From the NCBI GenBank assembly GCA_002490995.1, contig DKVC01000257.1, positions 1 to 6,777 of the forward strand: DNA of 6,777 bases, given 5' to 3'. Below the pieces are notes generated by a model. That model was not told the DNA's origin, did no database searches, and saw nothing but the letters and a program-made list of their open reading frames with translations. How positions within the stretch are numbered: position 1 is the first letter of the stretch; each line of letters starts with the position of its first letter. Position numbers and translations under genes: made by a program. The stretch comes from Lachnospiraceae bacterium UBA7188. GTDB taxonomy: Bacteria > Bacillota > Clostridia > Lachnospirales > Lachnospiraceae. Positions 1 to 5,864 of this stretch are shown here, in pieces.

Positions 1-66
1 ATAAAATCCAAACTTTTTAAGAAAGCATTTTATTTTTATTACTTTCCCAATAAAAAGGTTTGGATT
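1..66. repeat. Left-end inverted arms of the outer element (cut by window start)
   Basis: The arm at 1-18 (ATAAAATCCAAACTTTTT) matches 1843-1860 of the inner element with one difference. The opposing arm starts at 53 (AAAAGGTTTGGATTT). The spacer is 34 nt, against 35 nt in both ends of the inner element. The outer ATCCAAAC motif expected further left is outside the window. These arms are the likely recombinase binding sites of this element end. Confidence 0.7.
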
Positions 67-78
67 TACTTTTTCATG

Positions 79-110
79 TATGATTATCTTACCATAAATT
101 TTTAAGGAGG
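79..110 (+). promoter_or_regulatory. Possible -10 box and strong RBS for the outer ritA-like gene
   Basis: TATGAT at 79-84 occupies the same place, just inside the inner arm, as TATGAT at 1922-1927 in the inner element. No convincing -35 box is seen at 17 nt, so the promoter call is weak. AAGGAGG at 104-110 lies 7 nt before the ATG at 118 and firmly supports that start. Confidence 0.35.
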
Positions 111-117
111 TACATAC

Positions 118-1086
118 ATGAACGTAACAAATCTCAAAGAGAACTATCAAAATCTTCTCTCCTTCATGGCAGAGAAAGGGTACAAAGAATCCACCATCAA
201 CTGTTATCGGCATCAGATCCAATGGATTTTAGACCATGCAGAAAGCCGGGAATGGATATCCTACAGGGATATCTATCTGGAGTATGCCTCATATGGTTAC
301 TCCTTTCACTGGCTGCGTGGAAAAAGAGCCCTGCTCGGTACACTGGAACGGTTTGACCTGTTTGGGGAATATCCTGACGGAAAACATCATTTTCCATTTT
401 TTCCAAAGAATGCTTATGATCTTCTGATCCCGGAGTTCAAAAAACTGGCGGACTATTATACAGATACTGAGTCTGCACGGGGGTTGCAGACTTCCACATT
501 CAACAGCAGGGCAAATGCCGCATCCAGGTTTTTTTGTTTCCTGCAGGAAAAAAGTTGCAGTTCCCTTGCAGATGCCACGGAAGACATGGTGCAGTCATTT
601 TTCTGCCCGGATACGGCAGGCTCACAGAAAGGGCATGATTACATACACAGGGTCAGGACGGTGCTGAATGTGTGTCTTCCAATGGAGCCGCTCCATATCA
701 GGCGTGTGCTGAACTTCCTCCCTGGGAACGCCCTTTATGATTACATTACGGAGGAACGCCCCCTGCTGGATGACCCGCATGTTTTCCTTACCACGGACAA
801 GCCATACAGACCCCTGAAGGTTGCCTACCAAGTGTCAAAACATATCTTCCGTGCCGCAGGGATACGACAGGAAGCCGGCTCACGGAAAGGCCTTCATCTG
901 TTCCGGCACCATCTGGCAACAGAAATGCTGGGAAAGGAAATCCCCCTGCCGGTTATCAGCCGGGCACTGGGGCATACATCCCCCTGTTCCCTTACACCAT
1001 ACCTGCATGCCGACTTCATCCACCTGAAAGAATGCGCACTCTGCATCAGCCGGTTCCCCGTCAGTGAGGAGGTGTTCCGCGTATGA
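118..1086 (+). CDS. RitA-like tyrosine recombinase with internal deletion of catalytic Arg/Lys
   Basis: This 322-aa protein is homologous along its length to the 408-aa RitA of the inner element (shared SYRDIYLEY, PDG, FLP, NA.YDY and AGIRQ.G.RKG.H.FRH motifs). The N-terminal core-binding region is retained to about residue 202. About 86 residues, which in the intact copy run from just after FLP to just before GNA, are then missing in frame. That segment carries the box I arginine (R248 in the intact copy) and the beta-hairpin lysine (K273). The protein still has HLFRH (H260, R263), LGH (H286) and the nucleophile candidate Y295. It is therefore expected to bind DNA or partner proteins but not to catalyse strand exchange. 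The start is fixed by AAGGAGG 7 nt upstream. Its stop overlaps the next start (ATGA). It may be a decaying gene or a catalytically dead accessory subunit; the sequence alone does not decide. Confidence 0.85.
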   Translation: MNVTNLKENYQNLLSFMAEKGYKESTINCYRHQIQWILDHAESREWISYRDIYLEYASYGYSFHWLRGKRALLGTLERFDLFGEYPDGKHHFPFFPKNAYDLLIPEFKKLADYYTDTESARGLQTSTFNSRANAASRFFCFLQEKSCSSLADATEDMVQSFFCPDTAGSQKGHDYIHRVRTVLNVCLPMEPLHIRRVLNFLPGNALYDYITEERPLLDDPHVFLTTDKPYRPLKVAYQVSKHIFRAAGIRQEAGSRKGLHLFRHHLATEMLGKEIPLPVISRALGHTSPCSLTPYLHADFIHLKECALCISRFPVSEEVFRV

Positions 1087-1937
1087 GTACATTCAACCCT
1101 TCACGGCGGGATATTCTGGAAGCATTTATCCGGTTCCGCAAAACATCCGGTTCATGGAATGAGGATTATGAATCCCGTTTCCGGCGCTTTGACAGGCACT
1201 GTTCACAGAACTATCCGAAAGCCTCCGGCATTGTGCAGGAAATGATCGACGGATGGTGCCGGCGTTTCCCAAAAGAGACAAACAATTCCCACCGCACCAG
1301 GATATATATCATCATTGATCTTGTCAAGTACCTGAATGCCCGTGGGCAGGCGGCTCTTATCCCGCCCCCGGTTCCCAGACAGGAGCATTGCGCAAGCCTG
1401 CCCCACCCGGTCGGTGAAAAAGAGCTTGAAAACTTTTTCCGGGCCTGCGACCGACTGGAGCCAAGAGGGAAAAGTGTGCAGGAACGCTGTAAAGCGATGG
1501 TATTCCCCGTGTTTTTCCGCCTCCTGTACAGCAGCGGTATGCGTGCCAGGGAAGCAAGGATGCTGCTTGCCGGGGATGTTGACCTGGAGCATGGGGTCAT
1601 CGGCATCCGTTTTTCCAAGGGAAGCGGCCAGCATTATGTGGTCCTGCATGATTCCATGCTTGCCCTGATGCGCAGATATGACGCTGCAATAAAAACACTG
1701 TATCCCGGACGGAAATATTTTTTCCCCACTGGCAGCGATTCGCATTTTCATAAAAGAACAATAAGCAAATATTTCCGCAGATTCTGGGATGCTGAAAACA
1801 GCTCCCATGCGGTGGTATACGACCTACGTTATCCAAACTTAAATAAAATCCAAACCTTTTGGACGAAGTACGGGAACCACAACAAATACCATCTGAAAAG
1901 GTTTGGATTTTATTTTTGGTGTATGATTCCCTTATAA
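1083..1937 (+). pseudogene. RitB-like tyrosine recombinase, 3' end cut off by the inner element
   Basis: The ATG at 1083 overlaps the preceding TGA. Residues 1-249 match the RitB of the inner element (323 aa): DGWCR...ETNNS, PVFFRLLYSSG, GRKYFFP. Catalytic box I Arg is R154 (SSGMRAREA) and the lysine is K179 (FSKG). The gene is native through Val-Val-Tyr-Asp-Leu-Arg, ending at the CGT codon 1827-1829. In an intact family member the box II histidine pair follows here. Instead the frame enters the terminal repeat and adds 35 element-encoded residues before TAA at 1935-1937. The second catalytic His and the Tyr are lost, so the product cannot recombine DNA. The stop lies 19 nt before the inner ritA start, so translation of the broken gene could feed into the element. 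Confidence 0.9.
1827..1915. repeat. Left end of the inner element: outer motif plus paired 20-bp arms
   Basis: The end starts CGTTATCCAAACTTA. The outer ATCCAAAC at 1831-1838 is repeated directly at 1848-1855. The arm at 1841-1860 (AAATAAAATCCAAACCTTTT) and its perfect inverted copy at 1896-1915 are separated by exactly 35 nt. The spacer shares blocks with the right-end spacer read in the same sense: GAARTAC, and a 15-nt block containing CAAATACC (20 of 35 positions identical). These are the likely core and accessory recombinase sites. In RNA the arms could form a 20-bp hairpin. Confidence 0.85.
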
Positions 1938-1949
1938 CAAAAAAGGAGG
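1922..1949 (+). promoter_or_regulatory. Possible -10 box and strong RBS for inner ritA
   Basis: TATGAT at 1922-1927 lies just inside the left inverted arm, as in the outer element. A clear -35 box is not seen. AAAGGAGG at 1942-1949 lies 7 nt before the ATG at 1957. The promoter is a weak call; the RBS is strong. Transcription may also enter from the interrupted ritB gene upstream. Confidence 0.35.
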
Positions 1950-1956
1950 TCATACC

Positions 1957-3183
1957 ATGGATTTACAAAACTTAAGGGAACACCATGAAGAACTTCTTTC
2001 ATTCATGGAAAACAACGGATATTCCAGCACCTACATACAACGGTTCAGGGATGAGATCAACCGTATACTGACTGACGCGGACAGCAGCCGCTGGCAGTCA
2101 TACCGGGATATTTACCTTGAATACTTAAAAGTACCACACTCCAAAGACTATCTCCGCAATAAACGGACGATCATCGGAGCCCTGGAACAGTTCGATTTCT
2201 TTGGACGCCTTCCAGACGGCAGGCATCGCCATACCCTGTTTGAAAGGGGCTCCTACCACCTGCTGGAGCCGGAATTTCAGGAACTGATCGATTTCTACCG
2301 TATGTACGAAAAGCAGCGGGGCAAGAAGGAATCAACCATCCGGGGCGAATCGCTCAACACGGCATCTTTTTTATACCAGATGCAGGAGCAGGGAGCACAG
2401 TGCCTGGATGAAGTGACAGAAGATGCTGTCCTGTCATTTTTCGTTTCGGAAGATGGCTCGCTACGCAAGGGCTGTTCTTATAAGAAGAACATATCTGCTG
2501 TCTTTAAGGCAGGGCTTGACTGGAAGGAACCACAGTGCCAAAGGATACTGAGTTTTCTCCCTCTGCTGCGCGAAACGAGGAAAAATATACAATACCTTAC
2601 ACAGGATGAAATCAGGCTCCTGCGGGCCGCAGTGGAAAGCAGCGGATTCTCTGCCCGTAACAAAGCAGTCATTCTACTGCTTCTTTTTACAGGCCTGCGG
2701 GGCTGCGACATTGCCGGCCTTACATTCAACTCCATCGACTGGGAAAAAGAGCGGATACTGGTGGAGCAGCAGAAAACATCCATGCCAGTAGAGATCCCGC
2801 TTTCTGCTGTCGTGGGAAATGCCATATATGATTATCTGGAACAGGAAAGGCCGGATACCGGATCCTTGAGCCTGTTCCTGACGGAAACGCATCCTTTTTC
2901 ACCCATTTCCGCCCAGGACATCGCAAATATCGTGTCAAAAGCCTGCAGGCTGGCAGGGATAAGGCAGGACCCCGGGGACAGGAAGGGCACCCATATCTTC
3001 AGGCACAACCTGGCATCCTCCATGCTGGAGAACGGCGTCCCCCAGCCCGTGATCACACAGACGCTGGGGCATACGGCCCCGGATTCCCTTGAGCCTTATC
3101 TGAGGGCGGACTTCGTACATTTAAAAAAGTGTGCATTAAGCATAGAGGATTTCCCGCTGGCAGGGGAGGTGTTTTCCTTATGA
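1957..3183 (+). CDS. ritA: RitA-like tyrosine recombinase, intact
   Basis: 408-aa site-specific recombinase, the first of the trio. An N-terminal SAM-like core-binding region spans about residues 1-205. The catalytic domain follows, with all expected residues visible: box I R248 (TGLRGCD), beta-hairpin K273 (QQKTS), H346 and R349 (HIFRH), H372 (LGH) and nucleophile Y381 (LEPYL), exactly nine residues after H372 as in XerC/D. The length agrees with RitA proteins of about 400 aa. The start is set by AAAGGAGG 7 nt upstream. Its TGA overlaps the ATG of the next gene, indicating translational coupling. It is expected to act with RitB and RitC at the paired arms of the element ends. The RIT assignment rests on gene order and sizes; no database search was possible. 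Confidence 0.9.
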   Translation: MDLQNLREHHEELLSFMENNGYSSTYIQRFRDEINRILTDADSSRWQSYRDIYLEYLKVPHSKDYLRNKRTIIGALEQFDFFGRLPDGRHRHTLFERGSYHLLEPEFQELIDFYRMYEKQRGKKESTIRGESLNTASFLYQMQEQGAQCLDEVTEDAVLSFFVSEDGSLRKGCSYKKNISAVFKAGLDWKEPQCQRILSFLPLLRETRKNIQYLTQDEIRLLRAAVESSGFSARNKAVILLLLFTGLRGCDIAGLTFNSIDWEKERILVEQQKTSMPVEIPLSAVVGNAIYDYLEQERPDTGSLSLFLTETHPFSPISAQDIANIVSKACRLAGIRQDPGDRKGTHIFRHNLASSMLENGVPQPVITQTLGHTAPDSLEPYLRADFVHLKKCALSIEDFPLAGEVFSL

Positions 3184-4151
3184 AAGAATTCCTGTCTTTT
3201 CTCGGGCCGCAGATACGCCATTTCATACGGTACCGGCAGGCGTCACAGCGCTGGAACGACTCTTCCTATGAAGAGAACCTGATGCTGTTCGACCGTTACT
3301 GTCAGGAAAACTATCCGGAAGATACCGCGCTGACACAGGAAATGGTTGACGGCTGGTGCCGCCAGCGGGGCACGGAGACAAACAATTCCTGCCGGTCAAG
3401 GATCTATGTGGTGGACAGCTTTGTCCGTTTCCTGAACAGCCGGGGCCTCTCTCCTGTGAAGCCCCCACAGATCCCCCGGAAAGAACGGCGGACCTATATC
3501 CCCCATGCGTTCACGCAGGAAGAGCTCATCCGCTTTTTCCATGAGTGTGACCATATACCTGCCATCAACAACCGAAAGGAGACTTTCATAAGGAAAATGT
3601 CCATTCCTGTTTTTTTCCGGCTCCTATACAGCAGTGGGATACGCACAAATGAAGCAAGGCTGCTCCCCAGGGAAAATGTGGATCTTGAAAAAGGTATCCT
3701 GGACATCCAGTATTCCAAGGGGCATGACCAGCATTACATTGTCCTGCACGACTCCATGCTGGAGATCATGCGCAGATATGATAAAGCTGTCGAAGAGCTT
3801 GTGCCTGGCAGGAAATATTTCTTCCCCTCAATACGGAATTCCCATTTTAACAGGGGATGGGTGACCAAGAACTTCAACCTGCTGTGGCGCAAAGTGAACA
3901 CATCCCATGCCACCGCCTACGAATTCCGGCACCATTATGCCGTGGCAAACATCAACCGGTGGGTGGGACAGGGCTTCAGCTTCCATGACAGGCTGGTATT
4001 CCTCAGCAAAAGCATGGGGCATACCACAGTGGAGAGCACGAAATACTACTATTCGATTGTCCCCGGGCTCTCGGAGGTCATAAAAGAACAGACGGAAGCC
4101 AGCTCGGAATGGATGATGCCGGAGGTGCCCGCAGATGAAGAAGCCTGGTAA
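3180..4151 (+). CDS. ritB: RitB-like tyrosine recombinase, intact
   Basis: 323-aa recombinase, second of the trio. The ATG at 3180 overlaps the ritA stop (ATGA), and GGGGAGG lies about 10 nt upstream within ritA. A longer reading from 3129 would overlap ritA far more and has no RBS. The N-terminal domain carries QEMVDGWCR and ETNNS. The catalytic domain has R155 (SSGIRTNEA), K180 (YSKG), Y247 and R250 (YEFRHH, Tyr in place of the usual box II His), H281 (MGH) and Y290 nine residues later. This is the complete counterpart of the broken gene at 1083. Notably, its box II codons (TACGAATTCCGGCAC) differ from the Asp-containing, CGT-ending codons at which the element sits in the two flanking genes. 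Confidence 0.9.
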   Translation: MKEFLSFLGPQIRHFIRYRQASQRWNDSSYEENLMLFDRYCQENYPEDTALTQEMVDGWCRQRGTETNNSCRSRIYVVDSFVRFLNSRGLSPVKPPQIPRKERRTYIPHAFTQEELIRFFHECDHIPAINNRKETFIRKMSIPVFFRLLYSSGIRTNEARLLPRENVDLEKGILDIQYSKGHDQHYIVLHDSMLEIMRRYDKAVEELVPGRKYFFPSIRNSHFNRGWVTKNFNLLWRKVNTSHATAYEFRHHYAVANINRWVGQGFSFHDRLVFLSKSMGHTTVESTKYYYSIVPGLSEVIKEQTEASSEWMMPEVPADEEAW

Positions 4152-5180
4152 AGAAAACATCCTGATAGCCGGATATATTTCAGAATTCCTGGACAGCTAT
4201 GTCCTTTCTCAGAAAACAGGCAGTATGAACACCCTGAAATCCTATCAGGACGCAATCGTGCTGTACCTGTCTTTTCTGGAGGATGAGAAAAAGTGCGCAG
4301 TGACAGCCTGACCGCAGACTGCTTCCAGCATACAGTTATAGAAGAGTGGCTTGTCTGGTTACGGGAATCCAGGGGATGCAGCCCACAGAGCTGCAATAAC
4401 AGGCTGGCATCCCTGAGGACATTTTTAAAATATCTGGGCAGCCGGGATGTGGCTTACCTGCATCTTTACCTGGAGGCGGCCCGGATCCCGCGCAGGAAAT
4501 GCCAGAAAAAGAAAGTAGAAGGCCTGACACGGGAAGCGGTAAAGGCACTGATGGATGCCCCTGACCCTTTGAGCAGAACCGGGCGCAGGGATATAACATT
4601 TATGGTCCTGCTTTACAGCACCGCCGCCCGGCTTGATGAAATCCTGTCGATGAAGAACAGCCAGCTCCATCTGTTGGGCGAAAAACCATATGCAGTCATT
4701 ATCGGGAAAGGCAATAAGATCCGCACCCTTTATCTGCTGCCCAAAGCTGTCGCCCATTTAAGGCGGTACCTGGCAGAGTTTCATGGGGAAGCGCCGGATC
4801 CGGAAGCCTATGTTTTTTATTCCCGTAATACTGGGTGCCATGGAAAACTGACCCAGCCTGCCATCAGCAGGATGCTGAGGAAATATGCAAAGGCAGCCCA
4901 TGAGGTCTGCGGTGATGTGCCGCTGGGGCTCCACGCGCACCAGTTTCGCCACGGGAAGGCCTCTCACTGGCTGGAGGACGGGATGAACATCGTACAGATT
5001 TCATTTCTGCTCGGCCATGAGCAGCTCCAGACCACGATGGTCTATCTGGACATCACGGCTGAAGAGAAAGCAAAGGCACTTGCTACCCTGGAAGATGAAA
5101 ATGACAAAAAGGTATCTGCAAAATGGAAAAATCCTGATGGCTCCCTTGTAGATTTCTGTGGTATCAGGAGAAAAAGATAA
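4135..5180 (+). CDS. ritC: RitC-like tyrosine recombinase with a -1 frame change near codon 53
   Basis: Third recombinase of the trio. Translation from ATG 4135 (GGAGG 9 nt upstream, 17-nt overlap with ritB) gives an N-terminal core-binding segment ending ...FLEDEKK and stops at TGA 4309-4311 after 58 codons. The rest continues one base back, from the GTG at 4293 to TAA 5178-5180 (295 aa). Joining the two at GAAAAAG (4287-4293) gives about 348 aa, the usual RitC size. The catalytic residues, in joined numbering, are complete: R166 (TAARLDE), K192 (GKGNK), H269 and R272 (HQFRH), H295 (LGH) and Y304 (TTMVY). The well-preserved active site suggests the frame change is programmed, very recent, or a homopolymer sequencing error. 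Alternatively the GTG at 4293 starts a shortened protein from GGAGG 10 nt upstream. The stop codon abuts the right-end arm. Confidence 0.8.
4279..4320 (+). other. Candidate -1 frameshift (slippage) site in ritC
   Basis: The zero frame reads GAG AAA AAG TGC. Re-reading one A in the run at 4288-4292 yields GTG CGC and opens the long catalytic frame. The A-site AAG to AAA slip is the favourable half of the classical bacterial A-AAA-AAG signal, but the P-site slip (AAA to GAA) is less favourable. A Shine-Dalgarno-like GGAGG ends 5 nt before the A-run, closer than the about 10 nt known to stimulate -1 slippage in dnaX. Downstream, GCAGT (4297-4301) and ACTGC (4318-4322) could form a weak stem. A one-base loss from an A6 tract explains the data equally well. 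Confidence 0.45.
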
Positions 5181-5269
5181 AAATAAAATCCAAACCTTTT
5201 GAGACGGTATTTGCTGCAAACAAGGTATTTCCTTAAAAAGGTTTGGATTCTATTTAAGTTTGGATAACG
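5181..5269. repeat. Right end of the inner element: paired arms plus outer motif
   Basis: The arm at 5181-5200 is identical to 1841-1860. The inverted arm at 5236-5255 (AAAAGGTTTGGATTCTATTT) has one mismatch and again lies exactly 35 nt away. The outer GTTTGGAT follows at 5258-5265, and the end is GGATAACG. Read on the other strand this is the mirror image of the left end. The first arm begins directly after the ritC stop, so the potential hairpin could also affect the 3' end of the transcript, although it lacks the short-stem-plus-T-run form of a typical terminator. Confidence 0.85.
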
Positions 5270-5593
5270 GAAATCATATACGCGCGGCCATACGTTGTTT
5301 GAAAAATCCATGCCTGCATGCTTTGCGCAGGACCGGAACAGGTCTCCCTGCCACTCCGCAGTGACCGGCAGGTTTTCTGCTGTACGCTGGAAAAAGTATT
5401 CCCTCTCAGGAAGCCGGAGGGACATCATTGCATCATATTTCCTGCATAGCCCACAGAGATCCTGGGACATGGGTACAAGCCGGTCTTTGTGCGCTTTGGA
5501 ATCTGCTATGTACAGGGTTCCCGCCTGCAGGTCCACATCCCTGCTGCGGAGGGCTACCGTCTCCTGGGGCCGCAGCCCGCAGCAGAAATGCAT
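5267..5593 (-). pseudogene. Divergent RitB-like tyrosine recombinase fragment, cut at both ends
   Basis: On the minus strand about 109 residues of a tyrosine recombinase catalytic domain are readable: box I Arg in CGLRPQE, RDVDL..GTL, the lysine region in DSKAHKD, RKYDA, and REYFF. It ends at PRVYDFR, where the box II His should follow. The pattern DVDL-G-SK-RYDA-P-R-YFF aligns with both RitB copies in this window but is clearly more distant. At the Arg codon (5269-5267) the frame runs into the right element end and stays open to 5042 through element DNA, so the tail is not recombinase. The N-terminal half is absent: beyond about 5593 the recombinase similarity fades. The gene is therefore broken at both sides. 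It represents the remnant of another recombinase locus, possibly another RIT element. Confidence 0.85.
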
Positions 5594-5767
5594 CCGGTGG
5601 CGCAGGCCATCATGGAAAGGACGCAGCCTTGTGCAACTGTTGTCAGCATCGTCTGGGGGTACGTGGGCGGCGCATTGCTGACAGGGCTTTTATATGCAAG
5701 CCGTTACATTGCAAAGTTAAAAGAGTCCAGAATGCGCCTGAATAAGTCGCTGCAAAGGTTAAAGTAG
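5590..5767 (+). pseudogene. Probable C-terminal fragment of a small membrane protein
   Basis: The frame ending at the stop 5765-5767 reads like a natural protein tail: a hydrophobic segment (VVSIVWGYVGGALLTGLLYA) followed by a basic, amphipathic C-terminus (KLKESRMRLNKSLQRLK). An in-frame ATG exists at 5612 (51 aa) but has no good RBS. Further upstream the frame only mirrors the antisense recombinase fragment, so the true gene probably started beyond a breakpoint near 5590. I do not recognise the family. It could be a holin-like or plasmid-type membrane protein, but nothing here shows a function. Confidence 0.35.
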
Positions 5768-5770
5768 TAA

Positions 5771-5794
5771 ACCAACACAACCACCAACACAATT
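5771..5794. repeat. Tandem 12-bp repeat upstream of the toxin-antitoxin promoter
   Basis: ACCAACACAACC and ACCAACACAATT stand side by side with 10 of 12 bases identical. The 8-bp palindrome ACAATTGT overlaps at 5789-5796. This lies 25-48 nt upstream of the -35 box, so it might be a regulator site or a remnant of a plasmid-like repeat. Two copies are too few to conclude more. Confidence 0.4.
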
Positions 5795-5818
5795 GTTGAC
5801 TAACATCACAAATAATTA

Positions 5819-5847
5819 TTGACGTACGCATTCGCGTACGCTATAAT
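5819..5847 (+). promoter_or_regulatory. Near-consensus sigma-A promoter for the toxin-antitoxin operon
   Basis: TTGACG at 5819-5824, a 17-nt spacer and TATAAT at 5842-5847 form the best promoter in the window. Transcription should start near 5854. The next gene in this direction is the antitoxin at 6137, leaving an untranslated leader of about 280 nt, which is unusually long for this operon type. Confidence 0.8.
5823..5840. promoter_or_regulatory. Operator-like palindrome between -35 and -10
   Basis: CGTACGC at 5823-5829 and GCGTACG at 5834-5840 are perfect 7-bp inverted arms around ATTC. The palindrome fills the promoter spacer, so a bound repressor would block RNA polymerase. YefM-type antitoxins, alone or with YoeB, repress their own promoters at short palindromes with a GTAC core (TGTACA in E. 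coli). This site keeps GTAC but not the full hexamer. Autoregulation here is inference. Confidence 0.6.
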
Positions 5848-5864
5848 AAAGCAGACATATAAAA

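Larger units (their letters stand above)
1..1829 (+). mobile_element. Outer RIT-type element, left part only
   Basis: This is the left portion of an element of the same kind as the intact one at 1827-5269. It keeps the same order: paired inverted arms, TATGAT plus a strong RBS, a RitA-like gene, then a RitB-like gene overlapping it by ATGA. The extreme left tip lies outside the window. The right part (3' end of ritB, any ritC and the right terminus) is missing after the junction with the inner element. The proteins are clearly homologous to those of the inner element but far from identical, so this is an older or different family member and not a recent duplicate. Membership in the RIT group is inferred from gene order and protein features. 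Confidence 0.7.
1827..5269 (+). mobile_element. Complete RIT-type element (three tyrosine recombinases) inserted in a ritB gene
   Basis: About 3.44 kb, bounded by terminal inverted repeats. Positions 1827-1860 and the reverse complement of 5236-5269 agree at 33 of 34 bases. The full 89-bp ends (1827-1915 and 5181-5269) share the same architecture. Inside are only three overlapping tyrosine recombinase genes in one direction, with no cargo. This matches the published 'recombinase in trio' layout of ritA, ritB and ritC with overlapping starts and stops. Exact boundaries are uncertain by about 3 nt, because the CGT arginine codon at each junction could belong to the element or to the interrupted gene. 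The two flanks come from two different recombinase genes cut at the same conserved codon. The element has no visible target duplication. Confidence 0.85.

Noticed and set aside
1203..1808. Long antisense ORF opposite the outer ritB-like gene
   Set aside because: No RBS or recognisable domain; it mirrors the codon bias of the real gene on the plus strand.
1841..1915. Intrinsic terminator or CRISPR-like repeat
   Set aside because: The 20-bp arms with a 35-nt spacer recur at both element ends in mirror orientation, which fits recombinase sites; there is no repeat-spacer array.
3129..3179. Upstream start for the inner ritB
   Set aside because: It lies inside ritA without an RBS; the ATG at 3180 has GGGGAGG upstream, overlaps the ritA stop as ATGA, and matches the start arrangement of the outer copy.
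5042..5593. A 183-aa minus-strand ORF as one recombinase gene
   Set aside because: Only the part down to about 5267 is recombinase; the remainder reads the element end and the antisense of ritC.
5489..5611. Coding region on the plus strand upstream of the membrane-protein tail
   Set aside because: It is the antisense shadow of the recombinase fragment; its composition mirrors the minus-strand coding frame.
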